NCBI GenBank assembly: GCA_910579485.1
Contig: CAJTVO010000038.1
Coordinates: 1-25,728, forward strand
DNA length: 25,728 bases
Origin: an uncultured Oscillospiraceae bacterium
GTDB taxonomy: Bacteria; Bacillota; Clostridia; Oscillospirales; Oscillospiraceae
Direction of reading: 5' to 3'
The position numbers and the translations under genes were made by a program. Shown in pieces: positions 1 to 6,281 of this stretch (its first letter is position 1; each line of letters starts with the position of its first letter). The notes beneath the pieces are model-generated. The model had not been told where the DNA came from and made no database searches. It worked only from the letters and a program-made list of their open reading frames with translations.

Positions 1-280
1 GGCAAAGACAAATCAAAAATGCGTGCGGCTTTCCGACAGGGTAGCGAAGTACATAGAGAGCTACCGGGGGGAGAACTTCTCCCAGAAGCTGGAGAACTAT
101 GTCCTGGACACGGAGGAGCGCCGGGAACAGCTGGTACTGGATTGGGAGCGTCTGAGCGCGGAGATTCAGGACAAGCGGCAGGAGCTGGGACAGCTGAAGA
201 ATAAGATACAGAAGGTCTCGGAGACAGACCGGCGGTTTCATGGGCTGGTAATGGCTCTGTTGGAGCTTGTGGATTTGTAA
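1..280 (+). CDS. Small coiled-coil protein of conjugative-element type (5' edge cut)
   Basis: The frame is open from base 2 and reads AKTNQKCVRLSDRVAKYIE. Base 1 is a G that could be the last base of an ATG just outside the window, so the gene probably lacks only two bases, giving about 93 residues. The first ~35 residues (VRLSD, YI, RG, FSQKLENYVLD) resemble small ribbon-helix-helix-like accessory proteins found beside relaxase genes in Firmicute conjugative elements; this is recognition from memory, not a search. Residues ~35-80 are a charged heptad-like coiled coil. A GTG at 23 could be an internal start, but conserved-looking residues precede it. A promoter-like sequence begins just before its stop codon. 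Its role is unknown; it may be the edge of an integrated element extending to the left. Confidence 0.65.
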   Translation, partial: AKTNQKCVRLSDRVAKYIESYRGENFSQKLENYVLDTEERREQLVLDWERLSAEIQDKRQELGQLKNKIQKVSETDRRFHGLVMALLELVDL

Positions 281-295
281 TGGGTATGGTATAAT
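267..295 (+). promoter_or_regulatory. Candidate sigma-A promoter upstream of the recombinase leader
   Basis: TTGTGG (267-272), a 17-bp spacer and a perfect TATAAT (290-295). The -35 box is weak and overlaps the end of the first gene. It would drive the 337-408 micro-ORF and the tyrosine recombinase. Confidence 0.45.
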
Positions 296-315
296 CTTGA
301 AAACATGGAACACGG

Positions 316-408
316 AAAGGAGGAAGCCTTGCAGGCATGGACATGCCCGCGCCGGTAGACGCTCCGGGCCCGGAGGGAAGGAGCGGAAACTGGTATAGGT
401 ACAATTGA
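316..408 (+). other. Possible leader micro-ORF with strong ribosome binding site
   Basis: AAAGGAGG at 316-323 is a near-perfect Shine-Dalgarno sequence. It is followed by a TTG at 329 (9 codons to a stop at 356-358) and by an ATG at 337 that opens 23 codons, reading MDMPAPVDAPGPEGRSGNWY and three more residues, with the stop at 406-408. The reading frame runs through a perfect palindrome (362-375) and ends inside the next one (404-431). The Shine-Dalgarno is well placed for the TTG (5 bases) and a little far for the ATG (13 bases). Whether either peptide is made cannot be told from sequence. Confidence 0.25.
362..375. repeat. Perfect 14-bp palindrome
   Basis: CTCCGGG followed directly by CCCGGAG. 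There is no loop, so as DNA it is a symmetric protein site rather than a good RNA hairpin. It lies in the recombinase leader. Confidence 0.5.
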
Positions 409-431
409 ACAAAATAAAAATTTTGTTCAAT
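404..431. repeat. 28-bp perfect inverted repeat, possible recombinase core site
   Basis: Arms ATTGAACAAAA (404-414) and TTTTGTTCAAT (421-431) are exact reverse complements around the 6-bp centre TAAAAA. The symmetry can be extended outward two more bases to CA/TG (402-433). It lies 44 bp before the recombinase ATG at 476. A site with the same length and nearly the same arms occurs at 8490-8517. The 11+6+11 layout is that of Xer/dif-type core sites, but the sequence does not match the Firmicute dif consensus I know. A terminator or an operator are the alternatives. Confidence 0.55.
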
Positions 432-475
432 TGAGGGGAGGGCAAAACCCGTGTCAAGGCTTGCAAGGCGCTATC

Positions 476-1477
476 ATGACAGATTACCGTGACGAAGCCC
501 CGCAGATCCTCTGTGACTTTCTGTCCTATCATGAGAATATCAAGGCCCATTCTCAGAAAACGGTCGATGAGTACTTTCTGGATCTCCGGAACTTCTTTCG
601 CTACATCAAACAATCCCGGGACCGGTCCCTGCGGGATTTGGACTGGGATGAGATATCGATCATGGATGTGGACGTTTCCCTGATCCGCTCGATCACGCTG
701 ACGGATGTCTATGGATACCTGACCTATCTCAGCCGTGACCGGGCCCAGCAGCCCAACAGCGATAAGACGAAATACGGTCTGACCGCCTCTACCAGGGCCA
801 GAAAGATCGCTACACTTCGTTCATTTTTTAACTATCTCACCCGGAAGGCCCACCTGCTGGAGGAAAACCCCATCAAGGACTTGGATTCGCCCAAGTTGAA
901 AAAAACGCTGCCGAAATATCTGACGCTGGATGAGAGCCTGGAGCTTCTGGAGAGCGTGGCGGGGACTAATCAGGAGCGGGACTACTGCATTTTGACCCTC
1001 TTCCTCAACTGCGGGCTCCGTATCTCCGAGCTGATCGGATTGGATATTTCAGACATTCAGGGGGACGCCCTGCGGGTGCTTGGTAAGGGAAACAAGGTAC
1101 GTATCGTCTACCTCAACGACGCCTGCAAGGCGGCGCTGGAACGCTATCTGGAAGTCCGCCGTCCCATCGCCGGACGGGATCAGAACGCCCTGTTCCTCTC
1201 CAGCCGTGACCAGCGGATCAGCCGCTCTAACGTTCACGCGCTGGTAAAGAAGCACCTGTCTCAGGCCGGTCTGGACAGCACCCAGTATTCCTCCCACAAG
1301 CTCCGCCACACCGCCGCTACACTGATGCTGCAAAACGGCGTAGATGTGAAAGCGGTCCAGGAGGTGCTGGGCCATGAGCATCTGAACACCACGGAGATCT
1401 ACACCCACATCGACAACGAGGCGCTGCGGGTAGCCGCCAGGGCCAATCCGCTGGGACGGGTCAAGCCGAAAAAATAG
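476..1477 (+). CDS. Tyrosine recombinase/integrase (XerC/XerD-like)
   Basis: Site-specific tyrosine recombinase of 333 residues, which cuts and rejoins DNA through a 3'-phosphotyrosine. The N-terminal SAM-like core-binding domain covers residues ~8-125. The catalytic domain follows with the full set of residues: R182 (CGLRISEL), the beta-hairpin lysine K204 or K207 (LGKGNKVR), H274 and R277 (SSHKLRHTA), H300 (LGHEHL) and the nucleophile Y309 (TTEIYTHI). Length and motifs fit Xer-type chromosomal recombinases as well as simple integrases. The ATG at 476 is preferred; an in-frame TTG at 431 falls inside the palindrome and adds residues that do not look conserved. The Shine-Dalgarno sequence is weak (AAGGCG). 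The palindromic site at 404-431 is the obvious candidate target or autoregulatory site. No excisionase gene is seen, which argues for a Xer-like or phase-variation role over a standard phage integrase, but the adjoining conjugative-type gene leaves the latter open. Confidence 0.92.
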   Translation: MTDYRDEAPQILCDFLSYHENIKAHSQKTVDEYFLDLRNFFRYIKQSRDRSLRDLDWDEISIMDVDVSLIRSITLTDVYGYLTYLSRDRAQQPNSDKTKYGLTASTRARKIATLRSFFNYLTRKAHLLEENPIKDLDSPKLKKTLPKYLTLDESLELLESVAGTNQERDYCILTLFLNCGLRISELIGLDISDIQGDALRVLGKGNKVRIVYLNDACKAALERYLEVRRPIAGRDQNALFLSSRDQRISRSNVHALVKKHLSQAGLDSTQYSSHKLRHTAATLMLQNGVDVKAVQEVLGHEHLNTTEIYTHIDNEALRVAARANPLGRVKPKK

Positions 1478-1483
1478 AGGACG

Positions 1484-1503
1484 CCGCCGCTGGAAAACGG
1501 CGG
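1484..1503. terminator. Weak hairpin between convergent genes
   Basis: CCGCCG (1484-1489), 8-base loop, CGGCGG (1498-1503), just after the recombinase stop and before the end of the amidase gene on the other strand. It is not followed by a clear T-run, so termination is only a suggestion. Confidence 0.3.
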
Positions 1504-1523
1504 TATCCCCTGCTGTGCCGTGG

Positions 1524-2045
1524 TCACCGGCGCACGCCAATGAAGTGGAGAAACCGGATGCCTTGGTAGTCGTAGGTGCTGAGAGGCCGGTTGTAGGCGT
1601 CGTAGCTGTGGGCCGCGATCAGCACATCCGCCGGACGCAGGGCGGGACGGCGCAGAAGGCGTACCACCACCGGGGAGTGATTCCAGTTTTCGCCGTCAAA
1701 GGACAGCTGGACCACGTCCCCAAGCTCCAGCTGGCTGATGGAGGCGTTCAGGGCGACGGGGCCCGGGTTCTGCGCCTCCCGGGTCATGAAACGGTAGAAG
1801 TATTCCACTCCCGTCCAGGCGGGCGCTTTGTTGTTGGCGTCGATGTAGTACCAGCCGAAGTCCTTCTCGTAGTTCATCACGCCGCTTCCGGCGTAGACGC
1901 ACTGGGAGGCGAAGTTGGTGCAGTCTCCCCCGATGTGCTCGTAGTCGTAGAACGCCGGGTTCCGGCCATAGGCCCAGCGGCGGGCGTACCGCACCGCCGC
2001 GGCACGGTCATAGGGAAACAGGCCCCGGTCATATGTTTCGTCCAT
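1524..2045 (-). CDS. Cysteine amidase, Amidase_6-like domain protein
   Basis: A 173-residue single-domain protein with the layout of the putative amidase domain family (Pfam Amidase_6, NlpC/P60-related fold). The N-terminal stretch YDRAAAVRYARRWAYGRNP is followed by GGDCTNFASQCVYAG, which carries the candidate nucleophile C42. WNHSPVVV (H123) and AHSYDAYNRPLSTY (H146) give candidate catalytic histidines. Family members are thought to act on amide bonds, often in the cell wall. There is no signal peptide or membrane segment, so a cytoplasmic location, or release by lysis or a non-classical route, must be assumed. It follows cadA on the same strand after 57 bp, but a hairpin (2050-2090) stands between them and encloses its ribosome binding site. 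A link with metal resistance is not evident. The substrate is unknown. Confidence 0.8.
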   Translation of the reverse strand: MDETYDRGLFPYDRAAAVRYARRWAYGRNPAFYDYEHIGGDCTNFASQCVYAGSGVMNYEKDFGWYYIDANNKAPAWTGVEYFYRFMTREAQNPGPVALNASISQLELGDVVQLSFDGENWNHSPVVVRLLRRPALRPADVLIAAHSYDAYNRPLSTYDYQGIRFLHFIGVRR

Positions 2046-2049
2046 AATC

Positions 2050-2090
2050 AGATCACCCCTTCCGCACAGTATATGCGGGAGGGGTGATCT
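2050..2090 (-). promoter_or_regulatory. Long hairpin enclosing the amidase ribosome binding site
   Basis: AGATCACCCCTTCCGCA (2050-2066) and TGCGGGAGGGGTGATCT (2074-2090) pair over 17 bp with one mismatch around a 7-base loop. In the minus-strand transcript the AAGGGG that would serve as Shine-Dalgarno for the amidase start at 2045 lies in the stem. No T-run follows on either strand, so this is not a standard intrinsic terminator. It could limit read-through or block translation of the amidase. Confidence 0.55.
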
Positions 2091-2102
2091 TGGGTATACC
2101 GG

Positions 2103-4274
2103 TCAGATATTCTTCCGGTTGATCCGCAGGGTATTCAGGACGCACAGCATACACACGCCCACGTCGGCGAACACGCCGGCCCACAGCTCTACGTGCCCCA
2201 TGACGGAGAGGATCATTACCAGGACCTTCACCGCGATGGCGAAGACGATGTTCTCCGTAGCGATGCGGTTGGTGCGGCGGGCGATGCGGATGCCGGAGGC
2301 GATCTTGCTGGGCTCGTCGCCCATGATGATGACGTCCGCCGTCTCAATGGCGGCGTCCGCGCCCAGACCGCCCATGGCGATGCCGATATCCGCGGAGGCC
2401 AGCACCGGGGTATCGTTGATGCCGTCTCCGGCGTAGAGCAGGCGGCCCTTGCCGGTCAGCTGATCCCGCAGGCGGTTCAGCTCCGCCAGCTTATCCTGAG
2501 GCAGGAGCTCGCCGGATGCCTGGTCCAGGCCGATCTCCCGGGCGATCTCCGCCACCACCGGTTTGCTATCGCCGGAGAGCATGGCGGTCTTCCGGATGCC
2601 CAGGGAACGGAGGGCGGAGATGGCCGCTTTCGCATCCCGCTTCGGCGCGTCCCGCAGCAGGACGGCCCCCTGGTAAACGCCGTCCGCCGCCACATATACC
2701 GCCGTGGCGGCGGCAGACGGAGCCTCCGGCAGGGAGACGCCCTCCTCCAGCAGATACTCCCGCTTCCCTGCCAGGACGCGGCGGCCGCCAGCCGTTACGG
2801 AGACGCCGTGGCCGGGGACTTCCTGGTATCCCTCCAGGGCGGCCTCGTCCAGGGGCTTGCCGTAGGCGGCGAGGATGGACTGGGCAATGGGATGGGTGGA
2901 ACGGCACTCCGCCTGGGCGGCCAGCTCCAACAGCATTTCCTGGGAAACACCGTCCGCCAGGAGACAGCCGGACACGGAGAACCGGCCCTCGGTGAGGGTG
3001 CCGGTCTTGTCGAAGGCCACGATCTGGGCCTCCGACAGGGTCTCCAGATGGTTGCCGCCCTTGACCAGGACGCCCTCGCGGGAGGCCCGGCCGATGCCGG
3101 CGAAAAAGCTGAGGGGCACGGAGATCACCAGGGCGCAGGGACAGGAAATAACCAGGAAGCACAGGGCGCTGTAGATGGACTGGCTCCAGGGCATCAGGCC
3201 GAACAGAGGTGGGACTACCGCCACGATAGCCGCCGCCAGGCAGACGATGGGCGTATAGACCCGGGCGAAACGGGTGATGAACTTCTCGCTGGAAGCCTTT
3301 TTTTCGGAGGCGTGTTCCACCATCTCCAGGATCTTGCTGGCGGTGGACTCGCCAAAGGACTTCTCTACCCGGATCTCCAGCGCGCCGCCGAGATTGATGC
3401 AGCCCGCCATGACCGGCTGTCCGGGGCCGATGTCCCGGGGCATGGATTCACCGGTGAGGGCCGCCGTGTCCAGCTGAGACGATCCCACCAGCACGGTGCC
3501 GTCCAGGGGGACTTTTTCGCCGGGGCGCACCAGGATCGTCTGGCCCACCTGTACCTGGGCGGCCTCCACTTCCCTGCTCTGGCCGTTCTCCAGCAGATTG
3601 GCGTGATCGGGGCGGACGTCCAGCAGGGCGGAAATGGATTTGCGGGAGGAGGACACAGCCTTGGTTTGCAGGTACTCGCCCAGACGGTACAGCAGAAACA
3701 CCATGACGCCCTCGGGGATCTCGCCGATGCACACCGCGCCGATGCCCGCGATGGCCATCAGGAAGCTCTCGCCGAAAACATCACCGCGGCGGATGTTGTT
3801 GACGGCTTCGACCATGATCTCGGCGGCCGCGACCAGAAAAGCCACCAGGAGGACCGCCATGGAGATCCAGGCGGGGTCGGGAAGGAATACTTTCAGCAGT
3901 ACGCCGGCAGCCAGCAGTACCGCGCCTGCCGCGAGGGTCAAAAGCTCCTTTTTTGCTTCTTCGGGGTCCTGCTCATGGTTGTGGTCATGACCGCAATTGC
4001 AGCCGTCGCCGTGGTCGTGGCCGCAGCAGTCACCGTGATGGTGGTCGTGGTCGTGACCACAGCAATGGTCATGGTGATGCTCGTGATCGTGGTCGTGGCC
4101 GCAGCAATAATCGTGGTGATGTTCATGATCATGATGATGCTCGTGTTCATGGCCGTGGTCGTGATGATGGTGCTCATGACCATGCTCATGGTGGTGCTCG
4201 TGCTCTTCGTGTCCGTGGTGGTGCTCATGGTCATGGGTATGGACATGAGCGGCCTGCTTTTCTTTCTCTTCCAT
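2103..4274 (-). CDS. cadA: Zn/Cd/Pb-exporting P1B-type ATPase with His-rich N-terminus
   Basis: Membrane pump of 723 residues that uses ATP to export divalent soft metals. In order it has a His-rich tail (residues ~10-100), transmembrane segments (~112-205), an actuator domain with TGES (274-277), the metal-site helix with CPC (SCPCALVISVPL, 378-380), the phosphorylation motif DKTGT (422-426), the STHP nucleotide-domain motif, the hinge GDGINDTPVLASADIGIAMG, and two last helices. CPC with SVPLSFFAGIG is typical of the Zn/Cd/Pb (P1B-2) group rather than copper pumps. The usual N-terminal HMA domain with GMxCxxC is absent. In its place 45 of the first 100 residues are His, interspersed with Cys pairs at 57-58, 71-72 and 83-84 and CNC at 92-94. 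It starts 3 bp after the cadC stop, with GGAGGG in the end of cadC. The cadC regulator strengthens the metal assignment; which metal is preferred is not decided by sequence. Confidence 0.93.
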   Translation of the reverse strand: MEEKEKQAAHVHTHDHEHHHGHEEHEHHHEHGHEHHHHDHGHEHEHHHDHEHHHDYCCGHDHDHEHHHDHCCGHDHDHHHGDCCGHDHGDGCNCGHDHNHEQDPEEAKKELLTLAAGAVLLAAGVLLKVFLPDPAWISMAVLLVAFLVAAAEIMVEAVNNIRRGDVFGESFLMAIAGIGAVCIGEIPEGVMVFLLYRLGEYLQTKAVSSSRKSISALLDVRPDHANLLENGQSREVEAAQVQVGQTILVRPGEKVPLDGTVLVGSSQLDTAALTGESMPRDIGPGQPVMAGCINLGGALEIRVEKSFGESTASKILEMVEHASEKKASSEKFITRFARVYTPIVCLAAAIVAVVPPLFGLMPWSQSIYSALCFLVISCPCALVISVPLSFFAGIGRASREGVLVKGGNHLETLSEAQIVAFDKTGTLTEGRFSVSGCLLADGVSQEMLLELAAQAECRSTHPIAQSILAAYGKPLDEAALEGYQEVPGHGVSVTAGGRRVLAGKREYLLEEGVSLPEAPSAAATAVYVAADGVYQGAVLLRDAPKRDAKAAISALRSLGIRKTAMLSGDSKPVVAEIAREIGLDQASGELLPQDKLAELNRLRDQLTGKGRLLYAGDGINDTPVLASADIGIAMGGLGADAAIETADVIIMGDEPSKIASGIRIARRTNRIATENIVFAIAVKVLVMILSVMGHVELWAGVFADVGVCMLCVLNTLRINRKNI

Positions 4275-4277
4275 TGG

Positions 4278-4649
4278 TCATCCCTCCATTTCTTCCATGA
4301 CATGGTCAAAGGCCATGGCAAAGATCTGTCCGATATGCGTGTCATCCAGGGCGTAGTAGACCACCCTTCCCTGCTTGCGGCTCCTGACGATCCGGGCGAC
4401 CTTCAAAAGCCGCAGCTGGTGGCTGATGGCGCTCTGGGTCATGCCCAGCAGCGCCGCCAGGTCGCACACGCACATCTCCTCAATGTTCAGCGCGCAGATG
4501 ATTCGGGCCCGGGTGCTGTCCCCGAAGACCTTGAATAGCTCAGAGACCTCATAGACCGGCTCCTCGTCCGGCATTTTTTCCTTGACCCGGGCCAGCACGT
4601 CCTCGTGGATGACGCTGACCTCGCAGGTCTCGATGGTGGTTCGATCCAT
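4278..4649 (-). CDS. cadC: ArsR/SmtB-family metal-sensing repressor (CadC/SmtB type)
   Basis: A 123-residue winged-helix repressor, released from DNA by metal. The recognition helix region is TQSAISHQLRLLKVA. Both known metal sites of the family are visible. MCVCD (C60, C62), together with C9 near the N-terminus, matches the CadC alpha3N soft-metal site. D103, H105, H116 and E119 match the alpha5 zinc site of SmtB/CzrA with exactly the family spacing (D-x-H, +11 H, +3 E). The ATG at 4649 is chosen because GGAGG stands 9 bases upstream and because the longer in-frame start at 4721 would lie across the promoter and operator. It is first in the operon with cadA, and it most likely represses itself and cadA through the 4690-4705 operator. 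Confidence 0.93.
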   Translation of the reverse strand: MDRTTIETCEVSVIHEDVLARVKEKMPDEEPVYEVSELFKVFGDSTRARIICALNIEEMCVCDLAALLGMTQSAISHQLRLLKVARIVRSRKQGRVVYYALDDTHIGQIFAMAFDHVMEEMEG

Positions 4650-4689
4650 ATCCTTGACCTCCCTGCTGCATGTTTGAACAGATGAATAT

Positions 4690-4705
4690 ATGAGCAACTG
4701 CTCAT
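4690..4705. promoter_or_regulatory. CadC/SmtB-type operator
   Basis: Perfect inverted repeat ATGAGCA-AC-TGCTCAT just downstream of the -10 box, covering the expected transcription start. ArsR/SmtB operators are AT-rich repeats of the ATATGA(A/G)CA type, so this is the expected binding site of the adjacent repressor. Confidence 0.85.
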
Positions 4706-4712
4706 GCTTCGT

Positions 4713-4740
4713 ATTATACACGCCACGGAGGATTTGTCAA
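4713..4740 (-). promoter_or_regulatory. Consensus promoter of the cadC-cadA operon
   Basis: On the minus strand TTGACA (4735-4740), a 16-bp spacer and TATAAT (4713-4718), both boxes perfect. The operator lies directly downstream, so strong expression held off by CadC is expected. Confidence 0.88.
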
Positions 4741-4763
4741 GAGGGATATGAAAAATACGGCAG

Positions 4764-4800
4764 AAAAAATCACCGGCAGTCCTTGTTGGGACTGCCGGTG
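4764..4800 (-). terminator. Intrinsic terminator after the YciI gene
   Basis: Perfect 12-bp stem CACCGGCAGTCC (4771-4782) with GGACTGCCGGTG (4789-4800) and a 6-base loop. In the minus-strand transcript it is followed by ATTTTTTCTG. Confidence 0.92.
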
Positions 4801-4813
4801 CCGCGCGTCGAAA

Positions 4814-5113
4814 TTAAAGGAGGTAGTTGTTTTCTTTATTCGCCGGCTGCAGCGCTTTCAGCTTATAGGACGCAAAGCCTTCCACCACAAGGGGTTCCTG
4901 TTGGCAGAGCGCCTCCGCTTCCTCGTAGCTCTCCGCACGCAGGATATACATGCCGGCAACGCCGGGATAGCCCTTGAACACGCCGGCAAGCTCAATATGG
5001 CCCGCTTCGTCCAGACTTTTCAGGTTGGCGACATGCCGCTCTACCGCAGCCTTCGTGAGCCGGTTGTATGTTTTAGTCTTTTCTATGAACATGACGTACA
5101 GCCATTTTTCCAT
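4814..5113 (-). CDS. YciI-family protein
   Basis: A 99-residue protein of the YciI/YCII-like fold (dimeric alpha-beta barrel, ferredoxin-like). It reads MEKWLYVMFIEKT, then H28 in AVERHVANLKSLDEAG, then GVFKGYPGVAGMYILRAES and EEAEALCQQEPLVVEGFASY, which is the family pattern of HxxxL near the first helix and a P(F/L) region before the last strand. Most YciI proteins have no assigned reaction. The start at 5113 has GGAGG eight bases upstream; an in-frame ATG at 5176 would run through the hairpin at 5137-5169 and is rejected. It lies downstream of fba on the same strand behind a possible attenuator, and a strong terminator closes the unit. Confidence 0.8.
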   Translation of the reverse strand: MEKWLYVMFIEKTKTYNRLTKAAVERHVANLKSLDEAGHIELAGVFKGYPGVAGMYILRAESYEEAEALCQQEPLVVEGFASYKLKALQPANKENNYLL

Positions 5114-5136
5114 GGGGCGGCCTCCTTTTGATAGAA

Positions 5137-5169
5137 GCTCCCGGACCGCCTGCATGGCAGTCCGGGAGC
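5137..5169 (-). terminator. Hairpin between fba and the YciI gene
   Basis: GCTCCCGGAC (5137-5146) pairs perfectly with GTCCGGGAGC (5160-5169), with a further GCC/GGC inside. In the minus-strand transcript only TTCTATC follows, so it is a weak terminator or attenuator that would let some transcription continue into the YciI gene. Confidence 0.6.
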
Positions 5170-5206
5170 CTTGCATATGAAATGTTCGGTTTTGCGCCGG
5201 TCTTAC

Positions 5207-6175
5207 TTAAAACGCCTTGCCGTCGCAGCCCAGGACGTCGATCAGCTTGTGCTTGACCAGCTCCTTGATGGCGGCGCGGGCGGGCTTCAGGTACTCGCGG
5301 GGATCGAACTTGTCGGGATGCTCGCAGAAGAACTGACGGACGGTGCCGGTCATGGCCAGACGCAGGTCGGAGTCGATGTTGATCTTGCACACGGCGCTGC
5401 GGGCGGCCTGACGGAGCTGCTCCTCGGGAATGCCCACGGCATCGGGCATCTTGCCGCCGTTGGCGTTGACCATCTTCACGAACTCCTGGGGCACGGAGGA
5501 GGAGCCGTGGAGTACGATGGGGAAGCCGGGCAGACGCTTGACGACCTCGTCCAGGATGTCGAAGCGCAGGGGCGGGGGAACCAGCTCACCCTTCTCGTTG
5601 CGGGTACACTGAGCGGCGGTGAACTTGTAAGCGCCGTGGCTGGTGCCGATGGCGATGGCCAGGGAGTCACAGCCGGTCTTGTTGACGAACTCCTCGACCT
5701 CCTCGGGACGGGTGTAGGAGGAATCCTCGGCGGAGACCTGAACCTCGTCCTCTACGCCGGCCAGGCTGCCCAGCTCGGCCTCGACCACGACGCCGTGGTC
5801 ATGGGCGTACTCGACGACCTTCTTGGTGATCTCGATGTTCTCGGCGAAGGGCTTGCTGGAGGCGTCGATCATGACGGAGGTGAAGCCGCCGTCGATGCAG
5901 CTCTTGCAGGTCTCGAAGCTGTCGCCGTGGTCCAGATGCAGGCAGATGGGCAGGCCGGTCTCGATGATGGCGGCCTCCACCAGCTTGACCAGGTAGGTGT
6001 GGTTGGCGTAAGCGCGGGCGCCCTTGGAGACCTGCAGGATCAGGGGAGCGCTGACTTCCTTGGCAGCCTCGGTGATGCCCTGGACGATCTCCATGTTGTT
6101 GACATTGAAGGCGCCGATGGCGTAGCCGCCGTTATAGGCCTTCTTGAACATTTCGGTAGTAGTTACGAGGGGCAT
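5207..6175 (-). CDS. fba: Class II fructose-1,6-bisphosphate aldolase
   Basis: Zinc-dependent aldolase of glycolysis and gluconeogenesis that cleaves fructose 1,6-bisphosphate to dihydroxyacetone phosphate and glyceraldehyde 3-phosphate in the cytoplasm. Its 322 residues fit the usual class II length. Key residues are D82 (catalytic) and H83 in LHLDHGDSFE, E134 in VEAELGSLAG, H180 in AIGTSHGAYKF and H223 in IVLHGSSSVP; H83, H180 and H223 are the expected zinc ligands. Strongly conserved AFNVNN and NIDSDLR segments are also present. GGAGG lies 9 bases before the ATG. It has its own promoter (6209-6236). The PPi-dependent phosphofructokinase, the preceding step of the pathway, is 1 kb away on the opposite strand. 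Confidence 0.96.
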   Translation of the reverse strand: MPLVTTTEMFKKAYNGGYAIGAFNVNNMEIVQGITEAAKEVSAPLILQVSKGARAYANHTYLVKLVEAAIIETGLPICLHLDHGDSFETCKSCIDGGFTSVMIDASSKPFAENIEITKKVVEYAHDHGVVVEAELGSLAGVEDEVQVSAEDSSYTRPEEVEEFVNKTGCDSLAIAIGTSHGAYKFTAAQCTRNEKGELVPPPLRFDILDEVVKRLPGFPIVLHGSSSVPQEFVKMVNANGGKMPDAVGIPEEQLRQAARSAVCKINIDSDLRLAMTGTVRQFFCEHPDKFDPREYLKPARAAIKELVKHKLIDVLGCDGKAF

Positions 6176-6208
6176 GGGTAGAATCCTCCTTATGGTGAAG
6201 TTATGTCT

Positions 6209-6236
6209 ATTTTACCACAGTTTCCCAGAATTGCAA
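6209..6236 (-). promoter_or_regulatory. Candidate fba promoter
   Basis: On the minus strand TTGCAA (6231-6236), a 16-bp spacer and TAAAAT (6209-6214), placed 34 bp upstream of the fba start. Confidence 0.6.
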
Positions 6237-6281
6237 CAGGGAAGTACAAAAAAAGTTCCGCCGATATAGGCCGCCGCTTTG

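Noticed and set aside
404..431. LexA (SOS) box reading of GAAC...GTTC
   Set aside because: The halves are 14 bp apart, whereas Firmicute SOS boxes have GAAC and GTTC only about 4-6 bp apart.
431..475. Earlier TTG start for the tyrosine recombinase
   Set aside because: It lies at the edge of the 28-bp palindrome and adds 15 residues that do not resemble the family N-terminus; the ATG at 476 is preferred.
2193..4538. 781-codon open frame on the plus strand opposite cadA-cadC
   Set aside because: It mirrors the P-type ATPase and repressor, whose motifs are unmistakable; the product is low-complexity Val/Met/Gly/Asp text produced by GC bias and the His-codon repeats.
4650..4721. Longer N-terminus for the CadC-like repressor
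   Set aside because: It would place coding sequence over the operator and the -10 box; the ATG at 4649 has a well-spaced GGAGG.
5171..6181. 336-codon open frame opposite fba
   Set aside because: Repetitive Gly/Leu/Asp/Val product characteristic of antisense of a highly expressed GC-rich gene.
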